From JAVVEZ01 sp032250895 (GTDB lineage Bacteria; Pseudomonadota; Gammaproteobacteria; Pseudomonadales; Pseudohongiellaceae), in NCBI GenBank assembly GCA_032250895.1, contig JAVVEZ010000004.1, forward strand, positions 18,122 to 82,121: a stretch of 64,000 bases of DNA, read 5' to 3'. The number at the start of each line of letters is the position of its first letter. The first letter of the stretch is position 1. The translations under genes and the position numbers were made by a program. Positions 46,750 to 54,621 of the stretch are shown in pieces. The notes below the pieces were generated by a model. That model searched no databases. It was not told the origin of the DNA and was given only the letters and a program-made list of their open reading frames with translations.

Positions 46750-47058
46750 TTTTTGTCCCCTGTTTCATTTTTTGTGGTTGTTTGATAAAGGCGAAGTTTG
46801 ACGGTATCGGGCTTTCTGGCAGGAAAAACCTGATGGCGTTTTTTCATGGTGGGCTCCATTGACTGCGCTCTGAACACACCTGAACGGCATCTTTCAGCAT
46901 TCCAGAAAAACGGAGATGTCCTGGAATATTGCCAGGCTTCCTGAATTTCTGCTTGCATGGGAATGACGGGATGGGCGTAATCAGAGCATCCTTCGTTTTT
47001 AATTATGTTCTTGTTTTTCTTCTCTTCTTTTTTCTTTTCGCGGAGCGAATCGGACAGT

Positions 47059-47097
47059 ACTGCATAAAATCCATCGCTGATCCGGAACGGCACCGCG
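47059..47097. promoter_or_regulatory. Conserved block upstream of TonB receptor 2
   Basis: Second copy of the block described at 40554-40591: ACTGCATAAAA at 47059-47069 and the 21-base identical stretch at 47077-47097. It lies about 310-350 nt before the receptor ATG. The remainder of the gap 46750-47058 contains a half REP-like sequence and no gene I can support. Confidence 0.6.
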
Positions 47098-47167
47098 ATT
47101 TTGTCAAAAAGAACCCAGCATTCCTGATTGGCGTGTTGCAGCGGATCCTGAATGCCGGATTCAAGCT

Positions 47168-47235
47168 TTTCGTCTAGCGAAATAAAACTACTAGGATTTT
47201 TCCGGCATGGCCAGAATTATTTTCGTTTATCGAAA
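47168..47235. promoter_or_regulatory. Two TTTCG-N5-CGAAA palindromes upstream of TonB receptor 2
   Basis: TTTCG-TCTAG-CGAAA at 47168-47182 and TTTCG-TTTAT-CGAAA at 47221-47235, 53 bp centre to centre. The segment between them (CTACTAG, GGCCAG, ATTATT blocks) is shared with 40715-40783. Confidence 0.65.
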
Positions 47236-47264
47236 GTTTTTTGAGATGCGGGATGACTGAGTCC

Positions 47265-47415
47265 TGGATCCCCGAGTGCGCGGGGATGAGGGCCAGGCCG
47301 TCGATGTTGGCCTGTTCACTGACCCTGGATCCCCGCGTACGCGGGGATAGGGACATATCCATCTCACTGATGAGATCGGACAGCCCTGGATCCCCGCGTA
47401 CGCGGGGATAGGGGA
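47265..47415. repeat. Three palindromic 29-bp repeats at a 61-bp period (CRISPR I-E-like geometry or REP array)
   Basis: Units start at 47265, 47326 and 47387. Each begins TGGAT and contains CCCCGC-GTAC-GCGGGG-AT (the first unit has CCCCGA-GTGC); units two and three share their first 27 bases. The intervening sequences (47294-47325 and 47355-47386) are 32 bp and unrelated. A 6-bp stem, 4-base loop, trailing AT and 29+32 spacing equal the layout of type I-E CRISPR arrays. No cas gene is in the window, and REP-like palindromes of similar sequence occur elsewhere here, so a REP cluster is the more cautious reading. Confidence 0.6.
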
Positions 47416-47514
47416 GCTTCTGCGGGGATGACGAATCAATCAGATATTCGCTAAATGGAGGATCGGGACTAAGCTGACAGTTCTGTCCTGGTCAAGAATT
47501 GTGCCTGTTTTCAT

Positions 47515-49881
47515 ATGCGTTCATGGATGATCGTTTTCAGTCTGGGCATCTTCGTTGCCGGCTTCATTCCCCGGCTCCCACCCGAAGCTGTGGTGGGCCT
47601 GTTTCTGCTGCTCGGCTTGCTTGCCCTGAAAATACCGGGTCTGCACCTCGCCGGCATCTTTTCACTGGGTATTGCCTGGGCCCTGTTGCGGGCCAGCCTG
47701 TTGCTGATGGAGCTACTGCCGCCGGCATTGGAAAACCGCGATATCTGGATTGAAGGCACGGTGGCCGGCCTGCCACAGGAAAGCGAAGGGTCGCGGCGTT
47801 TTCTTTTCAGCCAGGACAAACGTTGCCCGCAACCAGCTTTGCATGACTGCGATTTTGCAGAGCTGCCCCCGCTGAAGCGGCAGCTGCTGCTCAGTGCCTA
47901 TGCCGATGAGCGGGTGGAGCCGGGTCAGCGCTGGCGCTTGAAGGTACGGCTGAAGCGCCCCCACGGTTTCGCCAATCCCGGTGGTTTTGATTATGAGGCC
48001 TGGCTCTTGCAGCAGGGCATCAGTGCCACCGGGTATATCCGGGCTGATACGGACAATCAGCTATTGCGGGACGACGCAGGTCCGAACTTCGCCCGGCTGC
48101 GCTTCTCGTTCCGGGAAAACTACAGGGCCTTGTTCGGGACTGAAAGCGAGCCTGTTTTGCCGCGCCATACCGGATTGATCCATGCTCTGACCATTGGTGA
48201 CAGGTATCTGATCAGTAACAGCCAATGGGAGCTGTTCAGCGCTACCGGCACCAATCATCTGATGGTGATCTCCGGTCTGCATGTCGGCTTCATGGCCTTG
48301 CTGGCCTATCATCTGCTGTCTGCTCTGATGCGCTGCTCCACCCGTTTCATGCTGCGTTGCCCGGCGCAACAGGCGGGGGCCATCGGCGCCATGCTGGCGG
48401 CTTTTGGTTACAGCGGTCTGGCGGGTTTTTCGCTGCCGGCGCAGCGTGCGCTCATCATGGTCCTGGTACTGATGGGAGGGCGACTCACCCGGCGCCATAC
48501 GCTGGGCAGCAACAGCCTGGCGCTGGCGCTGGGACTGGTACTGCTGCGGGACCCCATGGCCGTTCAGGCCATCGGTTTCTGGCTGTCCTTCGGCGCCGTG
48601 ACCGTGCTCATGTTGCAAGGAACCGAGCTTGCCAACAGGGCGGAGTACATCGGGATGTCAGCCAGGTTTTTGCTGTTGTGCAAGACACAGCTGTTTCTCT
48701 TCATCGGCTTGCTGCCCTTGATGCTGCTGTTTTTCCAGCGGACCAGTTTGCTGGCGCCGCTGGTGAATCCGCTGGCCATCCCTTATGTCAGCCTGCTGGT
48801 GGTGCCCCTGTGCCTGGGTGGCTTGTTGTTGACCGGCTTTGCCCCCGCTGTGGCTGAACTTCTGTTTCGTCTTGCTGATTTCTTGTTGGGCTTTTTTGTT
48901 CAGACACTGGAGTATCTGGTGGTCCGGACAACTGATCTGGCCGTCATGGAACTGCCCGCCTTGCCATGGTGGGCAAGCGCTCTGCTGATAGTGTGTGTGT
49001 TGGGCCTGCTGCTCCTGCCCGGCAGGCAGAAACTGTGGGCAGCACCTGGCCTGCTGACGCTGTTGCTGCCGGTGGCGGCGCCGATGCATGCGGGTGAGCT
49101 GCGCCTGCATGTGCTGGATGTGGGGCAGGGACTTGCGGTGGTCGTGGAGACGGCCTCCCACCGGCTGGTTTATGATACCGGCCCGGCTTACAGTCCCCGC
49201 TTTGATGCCGGCAGCGGCGTGCTCTTGCCTTTTTTGAGGGCCCGCAATATCCGGAGTATCGATGCCATTGTCATCAGCCACGGGCACGATGATCACGCCG
49301 GGGGCCTGACTATGCTGGCAAAGCGCTTTCCGGCTGCCCGTCTACTGGCCGGGGAGCCGGAAAAGATCAACGTCGATGGCGGTGCCGAAACCTGCCGGGC
49401 AGGGCAGAGCTGGCATTGGGATGATGTGGACTTCGAATTTCTGCATCCGGACCAGGCCTTTTACGGGGCCAACAATATTTCCTGTGTGCTGAAGATCAGC
49501 AGCGGCAGGCACGCCGTCCTGCTGACAGGGGATATCGAGGCGCTCGCCGAACAGCGGCTGCTCAGTGATCCGGCTTTGCAAACCGGGGACGGCAGCAGAC
49601 TGCAGGCCGACATCCTCGTTGCCCCCCATCACGGCAGCCGCAGCTCCTCCGGCAGTTCCTTCGTCCGTGCGGTCGACCCCGCCTATGTGGTATTTTCGGC
49701 GGGTTATCTGAATGCTTTCGGGCATCCCCATCCTCAGGTGACGGCACGTTACCGGCAGGCGCAGGTCGTCATGTTCAATACCGCCCATGACGGAGCCGTG
49801 AGCTTCGCCTTCTCGGCGGGCAGTCTCGGTGAACCGCAGACCTGGCGGGAACAGCGCAAACGCTGGTGGTCGGGTCTTTGA
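47515..49881 (+). CDS. comEC: DNA-uptake channel protein ComEC/Rec2
   Basis: 788 residues. Hydrophobic N terminus, an OB-like domain around 75-190, the Competence channel domain around 220-490 (ALTIGDRYLISNSQWELFSATGTNHLMVISGLH signature, many helices) and a C-terminal metallo-beta-lactamase-like domain from about 535 with LHVLDVGQGLAVVVET and SHGHDDHAGG near 588. It carries single-stranded DNA across the inner membrane in natural transformation. In Pseudomonas-like genomes it lies near lolCDE and exbBD; here about 18.7 kb of other genes separate it from lolE. No other competence genes are visible. Confidence 0.93.
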   Translation: MRSWMIVFSLGIFVAGFIPRLPPEAVVGLFLLLGLLALKIPGLHLAGIFSLGIAWALLRASLLLMELLPPALENRDIWIEGTVAGLPQESEGSRRFLFSQDKRCPQPALHDCDFAELPPLKRQLLLSAYADERVEPGQRWRLKVRLKRPHGFANPGGFDYEAWLLQQGISATGYIRADTDNQLLRDDAGPNFARLRFSFRENYRALFGTESEPVLPRHTGLIHALTIGDRYLISNSQWELFSATGTNHLMVISGLHVGFMALLAYHLLSALMRCSTRFMLRCPAQQAGAIGAMLAAFGYSGLAGFSLPAQRALIMVLVLMGGRLTRRHTLGSNSLALALGLVLLRDPMAVQAIGFWLSFGAVTVLMLQGTELANRAEYIGMSARFLLLCKTQLFLFIGLLPLMLLFFQRTSLLAPLVNPLAIPYVSLLVVPLCLGGLLLTGFAPAVAELLFRLADFLLGFFVQTLEYLVVRTTDLAVMELPALPWWASALLIVCVLGLLLLPGRQKLWAAPGLLTLLLPVAAPMHAGELRLHVLDVGQGLAVVVETASHRLVYDTGPAYSPRFDAGSGVLLPFLRARNIRSIDAIVISHGHDDHAGGLTMLAKRFPAARLLAGEPEKINVDGGAETCRAGQSWHWDDVDFEFLHPDQAFYGANNISCVLKISSGRHAVLLTGDIEALAEQRLLSDPALQTGDGSRLQADILVAPHHGSRSSSGSSFVRAVDPAYVVFSAGYLNAFGHPHPQVTARYRQAQVVMFNTAHDGAVSFAFSAGSLGEPQTWREQRKRWWSGL

Positions 49882-50029
49882 GCCCCGACTAAAGAACCTT
49901 TTAACAACTTTGATGGTTTCTTGCTCATGTTTTTTTGCAAGTAATATCACAATGACATTGTTTTAGAATCATTCATTTCATAATGGAAAAATAAAATCTT
50001 CATATGCGGTGATTCCTTGGAATTTTTTG

Positions 50030-50060
50030 TTGACATTTGAAATGGGGGGGGGGGTATTTA
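50030..50060 (+). promoter_or_regulatory. Candidate phase-variable promoter with an 11-G spacer tract
   Basis: A perfect -35 TTGACA (50030-50035) and TATTTA (50055-50060) are 19 bp apart, and the spacer ends in eleven consecutive G (50044-50054). Loss of two G would give the optimal 17-bp spacing. Slipped-strand changes in such tracts switch the Neisseria porA and fetA promoters. It lies about 120 nt upstream of the metzincin gene. The rest of the 300-bp gap 49882-50181 is AT-rich with no gene I can support. Confidence 0.6.
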
Positions 50061-50181
50061 TAGCTTGTCCCTGCCTATGGAGGACATCTGTGAAATGGAA
50101 CTTTTCGGCTGTTTTCTGTTCCCTTTCTGTTTGTATTCAAAAATAAAAAATTTTCATTTCCATGTTGATAAAGGAGATATC

Positions 50182-50727
50182 ATGAAAGTCAATATAAAAA
50201 TACCAACTATTATTTTAGTGTTGACGATGTCATCGTCAGCCATGTCTGACAATTTCGGGTCTATAGCGGCAGATAACAAGGACCATTTTATCTGTTGGAA
50301 TGACGATGGGTTTGTGCCTGATGAATTATGGGCCTGGTGGTACGGATTTGGCGTTCTATACAGTCCACAAACCGGGGTCGATTTGATAGCCTGGCCTTGT
50401 GAGCCCCTTGTCGATGTATTCTTTGACGATAATCACAGTATACCCAATGAATGGGGTAGATGGATGTGTACTAATGTAAATTTAACTACCATGAAATGTA
50501 TTCAAGGTAAAGTTTCTCAGAATAGCTATAAAATCGAACATGAGGCAACGGTCTCACCGTACTTTCAGAATTCTACGGGCGCAAAATATAAGAACTGGTG
50601 CCATGAAGCCGGCCATTCTTTCGGCATGCAGCATGTAATCACCGGCAGTTGCATGGTAGAGAGTATGTGGACAATACCGTTGAATTATTCTGCTGATGAA
50701 CTGACTCATTTAACGGACGACCTTTGA
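50182..50727 (+). CDS. Secreted metzincin-like zinc metalloprotease, small
   Basis: 181 residues from the ATG at 50182, which follows AAGGAGATATC; the frame is open from 50065. Signal peptide IPTIILVLTMSSSAMS. The motif HEAGHSFGMQH at about residues 141-151 is the full HExxHxxGxxH zinc site, followed seven residues later by Met158 in GSCM, a possible Met-turn. Six cysteines occur in the mature part. The gene is noticeably more AT-rich than its neighbours, which suggests acquisition. It is very short for the family, so a propeptide or large domain is absent. It is followed after 21 nt by a second exported protein. Protease activity is inferred from the motif alone. Confidence 0.75.
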   Translation: MKVNIKIPTIILVLTMSSSAMSDNFGSIAADNKDHFICWNDDGFVPDELWAWWYGFGVLYSPQTGVDLIAWPCEPLVDVFFDDNHSIPNEWGRWMCTNVNLTTMKCIQGKVSQNSYKIEHEATVSPYFQNSTGAKYKNWCHEAGHSFGMQHVITGSCMVESMWTIPLNYSADELTHLTDDL

Positions 50728-50748
50728 TTATTACAGGGAGATAATGCC

Positions 50749-51489
50749 ATGAAATTTATAATACTGGTTTTTATTGCGTCAGCAGCGGGCTCTCTATATG
50801 CCCAGGAAGAGAAGCATTCTGCGCCGGATCAGCCTGCCCATGAACAGCAGGTCTCGGATACCGTTTCTGTTTTAGATCCAAAGGAATATTCACTCTTTGA
50901 TTTGATGAAATTGGCAAGCCGTGCCGATCAGGAAACCCTGACTGTCGCCGAGATGTATGAAGAGTCGACCGTCATCGTGCGAGGGTATATAGACTCAATC
51001 ACGGACGGCCGATCCATACAATATAAAAAAATAGCGAAAGTGGCACTTCCATGGGAAACGGCTCTGATCAAAATTGAGGTGTCCAAGGTGATCAAGGGCG
51101 AGGTGGGGGATTACGTCTACTTCGAGTATGTCAGAGGTGGTATCCCGGCTGAATTGATGGACCGTGCCAAGTATACTGGCGAAATAATGATTTTCCTGAG
51201 AGATCCCGGGTGGGGTAAAGAGACTTATGACTTTACAGATTCCGACAAAGGCAAAATGAAGGAAGTCGATCATCTCTATACGCTGACACAGGATAGTGCA
51301 TTCTTTATCGAAGCACTGGATGACCTGTTGTTGACGCTGAAGCAACCACTGGCTGATGTGGAAAACGAAGATGTGGATCCGGTATTCACCGGGTCTTCCT
51401 TTGATGGCCTGGAAAACGCTTTCCAAAACAGTGACAGAGAGATTCCAGCGGAACTTTTGGACGCTATAGAGAAGAGCCGGGGCCGCTGA
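50749..51489 (+). CDS. Exported protein of unknown function, partner of the metzincin gene
   Basis: 246 residues with signal peptide (FIILVFIASAAGSLYAQ). The central part, STVIVRGYIDSITDG ... TALIKIEVSKVIKGEVGDYVYFEYV ... GEIMIFLRDPG, resembles a small beta-barrel (OB-like) domain found in other exported proteins. The C-terminal 60 residues are acidic. ATG with GGGAGATAATGCC upstream. It forms a two-gene unit with the metzincin under the G-tract promoter, so it may be an inhibitor, chaperone or co-secreted partner; none of these is shown. Confidence 0.7.
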   Translation: MKFIILVFIASAAGSLYAQEEKHSAPDQPAHEQQVSDTVSVLDPKEYSLFDLMKLASRADQETLTVAEMYEESTVIVRGYIDSITDGRSIQYKKIAKVALPWETALIKIEVSKVIKGEVGDYVYFEYVRGGIPAELMDRAKYTGEIMIFLRDPGWGKETYDFTDSDKGKMKEVDHLYTLTQDSAFFIEALDDLLLTLKQPLADVENEDVDPVFTGSSFDGLENAFQNSDREIPAELLDAIEKSRGR

Positions 51490-51504
51490 GGCCCGTTGAC
51501 CATG

Positions 51505-51537
51505 CTGACAGGCAGCCCTGACTACCCGGCCTGTCAG
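51505..51537. terminator. Stem-loop after the metzincin pair
   Basis: CTGACAGGC (51505-51513) pairs with GCCTGTCAG (51529-51537), 9 bp, 15-nt loop, no T run. Possible transcription end; the remainder of the gap to exbB shows nothing else I can support. Confidence 0.4.
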
Positions 51538-51766
51538 ACCGGCTTATGTTCAGGGCCCCTCTGCATAGCCCCGGTGCGTCTCTCGGGGGGTTCCCTGGCC
51601 AGCGCCTATCCGGGCTATCCGCTGTGCAGACACCATGCTGAGTTGATCCCTTGCCGGCTTTGCCCAGGATACATGCCGCCTGAGTGAGCAGCATCCGCCT
51701 CTGCGGCTTATTGCCTGATCTCCTGTTGTGGTAAAGTAGGCGCCAAAATTTTCCGGAGTTTCCCAG

Positions 51767-52405
51767 GTGTTTGAATTAGTCAGGGCAGGCGGTTGGCTGA
51801 TGTTGCCGATTATCCTGTGTTCCATTGTGACCATAGCCGTTGTCATCGAACGCTTCTGGACCTTGAACCCGGCCCGAATAGCCCCCCAGAACCTGTTGGT
51901 GGAGGTCTGGCACAAAATCAAGAACAACCAGCTGGATGCTGCTCAGTTGCGGGAATTGAAGCTTTCTTCGCCACTGGGCCAGATTCTTGCCGCCGGGCTG
52001 GTGAATTCCCGCGCCGGACGCGCCATCATGACCGAAAGTATCGAACAGGCCGCCAGTCATGTGGTTCATGATCTGGAGCGCTACCTGAGCACCCTGGGTA
52101 CCATTGCCGCGATTACACCTCTGCTCGGTCTGTTGGGTACGGTGTTCGGCATGATCAGGGTGTTTTCAGAAATCATGGTGCAGGGCACGGGCAATGCCAA
52201 TGTGCTGGCCGGTGGTATCTCGCAGGCCTTGATTACCACGGCTGCCGGCTTGTCCGTGGCCATTCCATCGCTGATGTTCTATCGCTTCTTCGTACGCCGG
52301 GTGGAAAGCCTGGTGGTCGATATGGAAAGGGAATCCATCAAGCTGGTGGATGCCCTGCACAGTGAACGCACAGTGGAAATTCGCGACAAAACCCGGGATG
52401 CCTGA
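51767..52405 (+). CDS. exbB: ExbB/TolQ-family proton channel protein
   Basis: 212 residues with three hydrophobic helices: one N-terminal (AGGWLMLPIILCSIVTIAVVIERFW) and two in the MotA/TolQ/ExbB domain (LGTIAAITPLLGLLGTVFGMIRVF and GISQALITTAAGLSVAIPSLMFYRFF). With ExbD it converts proton flow into force, classically on TonB. GTG start with CGGAG upstream. Next to exbD (3 nt) and msbA, as in Pseudomonas-like genomes where this pair heads the lipid A gene cluster. It could energise the two TonB receptors here, but no tonB gene is seen in the window. Confidence 0.9.
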   Translation: MFELVRAGGWLMLPIILCSIVTIAVVIERFWTLNPARIAPQNLLVEVWHKIKNNQLDAAQLRELKLSSPLGQILAAGLVNSRAGRAIMTESIEQAASHVVHDLERYLSTLGTIAAITPLLGLLGTVFGMIRVFSEIMVQGTGNANVLAGGISQALITTAAGLSVAIPSLMFYRFFVRRVESLVVDMERESIKLVDALHSERTVEIRDKTRDA

Positions 52406-52408
52406 GCC

Positions 52409-52831
52409 GTGAAATTCCAGCGTCAACTCAAAGAGGAAGTCAGCGTCAATCTCACGCCCTTGATCGATGTGGTATTCCTGCTGCTGATTTTTTTCATGGT
52501 GACCACCACCTTCTCACGGGATACCAATCTGCGCATCAATCTGCCACAGGCTGATGGACAGCCCAGCGAGGCCAATCCGGAACAGATCGAGATTCAGGTC
52601 AATCAGAACGGCAGCTATGCGGTCAATGGCCGGGCACTGATCAATACCCAACTGGAAACCCTCAAACGGGCGCTTGCCGAGGTGAGCGGGGGAAACACCA
52701 ACACTGAGCTGGTGATCACCGCCGACGCCAACAGCACCCATCAGGCGGTGGTAACCGCTCTGGATGCGGTCGCCCAACTGGGCTTCACCCGGCTCAATAT
52801 CGCCACCCGCCAACCTGAAACAGAACCATGA
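52409..52831 (+). CDS. exbD: ExbD/TolR-family protein
   Basis: 140 residues: cytoplasmic N terminus, single helix NLTPLIDVVFLLLIFFMVTTTF with the essential Asp in PLIDVVF, then a periplasmic domain. Partner of ExbB. GTG start right after exbB; the stop overlaps the msbA start by 4 nt. Confidence 0.92.
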   Translation: MKFQRQLKEEVSVNLTPLIDVVFLLLIFFMVTTTFSRDTNLRINLPQADGQPSEANPEQIEIQVNQNGSYAVNGRALINTQLETLKRALAEVSGGNTNTELVITADANSTHQAVVTALDAVAQLGFTRLNIATRQPETEP

Positions 52832-54621
52832 AAAGCGAATACAAAATCCCGCTGACAGCGGCAAAACCCGGGGTCCTCAACGGCCTGGGACTCTACCGCC
52901 GCCTGCTGGCCTACCTCAAACCCCTGCGCCTCGTGTTTGTCATCAGCATTCTCGGGTTTGTGGTCTTTGGTGGTTCCAATGCCCTGTTTGCGGAGCTGCT
53001 GCGACGCCTGATCGACATGATCGAGATTGGCAATACCATCACCGCTGCCGAACGCCTGCAGATTCCCATTGACCTGATTGGCATCATGCTGATTCGTGGT
53101 CTGGGAGGCTTCGTCGGTTCCTATTCGATGGCCTATGTGGCCAATCATGTCGTGCATCATCTGCGTTCGCAGATCGTTGGACGTTTCATGCAACTGCCCC
53201 TTCCGTTCTATGACAGAAATGCCAGTGGCCATCTGATTTCCAGCGTGATTTACAACGTCGCGCAAGTCAGTGCGGCGGTATCGGAATCGCTGACGGTGAT
53301 TTTTCGGGAAGGTTTCACGGTCATCGGCCTGGTCCTTTACCTGTTTTACCTGAACTGGAAGCTCAGTCTGGTGTTTCTCGCAGCCACGCCCGTCATTTCC
53401 CTGGTGGTGCTGCTTGCCTCCAAAAAATTCCGCAAGCACAGCACTCGCATGCAACTGTCCATGGGAGATGTCACCCATATCCTTTCCGAGGCCATCAAGG
53501 GTCTGAAAGTGATACGCAGCTTTGGCGCAGAAGCCCAGATAACGAAGAAATTCGAAGAAGCCAGCTATCGCAACCTGAAACAAAATCTGAAAATGTCGGC
53601 TACCAAGGAACTCAGCACCCCGCTGGTGCAATTGGTGGTCTCGGCGGCACTTGCCCTGCTGATCTGGTTTGCGATGGCTCCCGAGGCGCTGGCCCAGATC
53701 ACCGCTGGACAGTTTGTCGCGTTCATCACAGCGGCCGGCATGTTGTTGAAACCGATCCGGCAGCTCTCCAATGTCAATTCGGAGGTGCAGAAAGGGCTGG
53801 CCGCCGCCGCCAGCATATTCAGGCTGATTGATGAAGCCCCCGAGATCGACAAGGGCAGCGTGGAAATTCCCCGCGTTGCCGGCGAGGTCGAATTTCGGCA
53901 GGTTGCCTTTGCCTATGGCAACGGCAACGAACAGAGCAAGATCCTGCATAACATCAACTTCACCTGCCGGGCCGGGGAGACCATTGCGATTGTTGGCAAA
54001 TCCGGTAGCGGCAAATCCACATTGGTCAATCTGATCCCGCGCTTTTATGACTTGCTGGCCGGAGAGATACTGATCGATGGCATTCCCAATACCGCCTACA
54101 CGCTTGCCAATCTGCGTTCCCACATTGCACTGGTCAGCCAGCAGGTGATTCTCTTCAGCGGTACGATTCGTGACAATATTGCCTATGGCGCACTCGCCGA
54201 TGCCAGCGATGAACAGGTGCTGGAGGCGCTCAGCAATGCCAATGCCATGGAATTCATCAGCCAGTTGCCGGAAGGCATTCATACCAAAGTCGGAGATGAT
54301 GGCACCTTGCTCTCTGGTGGTCAGCGGCAGCGCCTGGCGATTGCCCGGGCCCTGCTCAAGAACGCCCCCATTCTGATATTTGACGAGGCGACGTCGGCGC
54401 TGGATACAGTGTCCGAACATTACATCCAGAATGCACTGGAAAAACTGATGGTGGATCGCAGCACTTTTGTGATTGCCCACCGTCTGTCCACGATCCAGAA
54501 AGCGCAGCAGATTCTGGTGATGAACGAGGGCCGTATCGTCGAAGCCGGCACCCATCTGGAATTGCTGCAACTGGGGCAGTACTATGCCAGGTTGCACAGG
54601 ATGCAGGTCGTCAACGAATGA
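52828..54621 (+). CDS. msbA: Lipid A export ABC transporter MsbA
   Basis: Half-transporter that flips lipid A-core across the inner membrane. 597 residues: six-helix domain to about 340, then the ATPase with Walker A GKSGSGKSTL, signature LLSGGQRQRLAIARAL, Walker B ILIFDEATSALD and switch His in VIAHRLST. Overlaps exbD and lpxK by 4 nt each, so translation is coupled. Confidence 0.95.
   Translation: MKSEYKIPLTAAKPGVLNGLGLYRRLLAYLKPLRLVFVISILGFVVFGGSNALFAELLRRLIDMIEIGNTITAAERLQIPIDLIGIMLIRGLGGFVGSYSMAYVANHVVHHLRSQIVGRFMQLPLPFYDRNASGHLISSVIYNVAQVSAAVSESLTVIFREGFTVIGLVLYLFYLNWKLSLVFLAATPVISLVVLLASKKFRKHSTRMQLSMGDVTHILSEAIKGLKVIRSFGAEAQITKKFEEASYRNLKQNLKMSATKELSTPLVQLVVSAALALLIWFAMAPEALAQITAGQFVAFITAAGMLLKPIRQLSNVNSEVQKGLAAAASIFRLIDEAPEIDKGSVEIPRVAGEVEFRQVAFAYGNGNEQSKILHNINFTCRAGETIAIVGKSGSGKSTLVNLIPRFYDLLAGEILIDGIPNTAYTLANLRSHIALVSQQVILFSGTIRDNIAYGALADASDEQVLEALSNANAMEFISQLPEGIHTKVGDDGTLLSGGQRQRLAIARALLKNAPILIFDEATSALDTVSEHYIQNALEKLMVDRSTFVIAHRLSTIQKAQQILVMNEGRIVEAGTHLELLQLGQYYARLHRMQVVNE

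Noticed and set aside
46746..47093. Minus-strand open frame upstream of TonB receptor 2
   Set aside because: Covers the conserved noncoding block shared with receptor 1, where the matching sequence has no equivalent frame.
47265..47415. Confident CRISPR call
   Set aside because: Geometry fits type I-E, but there are only three units, no cas genes and similar palindromes elsewhere in the window, so it is listed as a repeat.
47239..47439. Short peptides read through the palindromic repeats
   Set aside because: Such peptides (with IPAYAGIQ-like text) are products of translating REP-like DNA, not genes.
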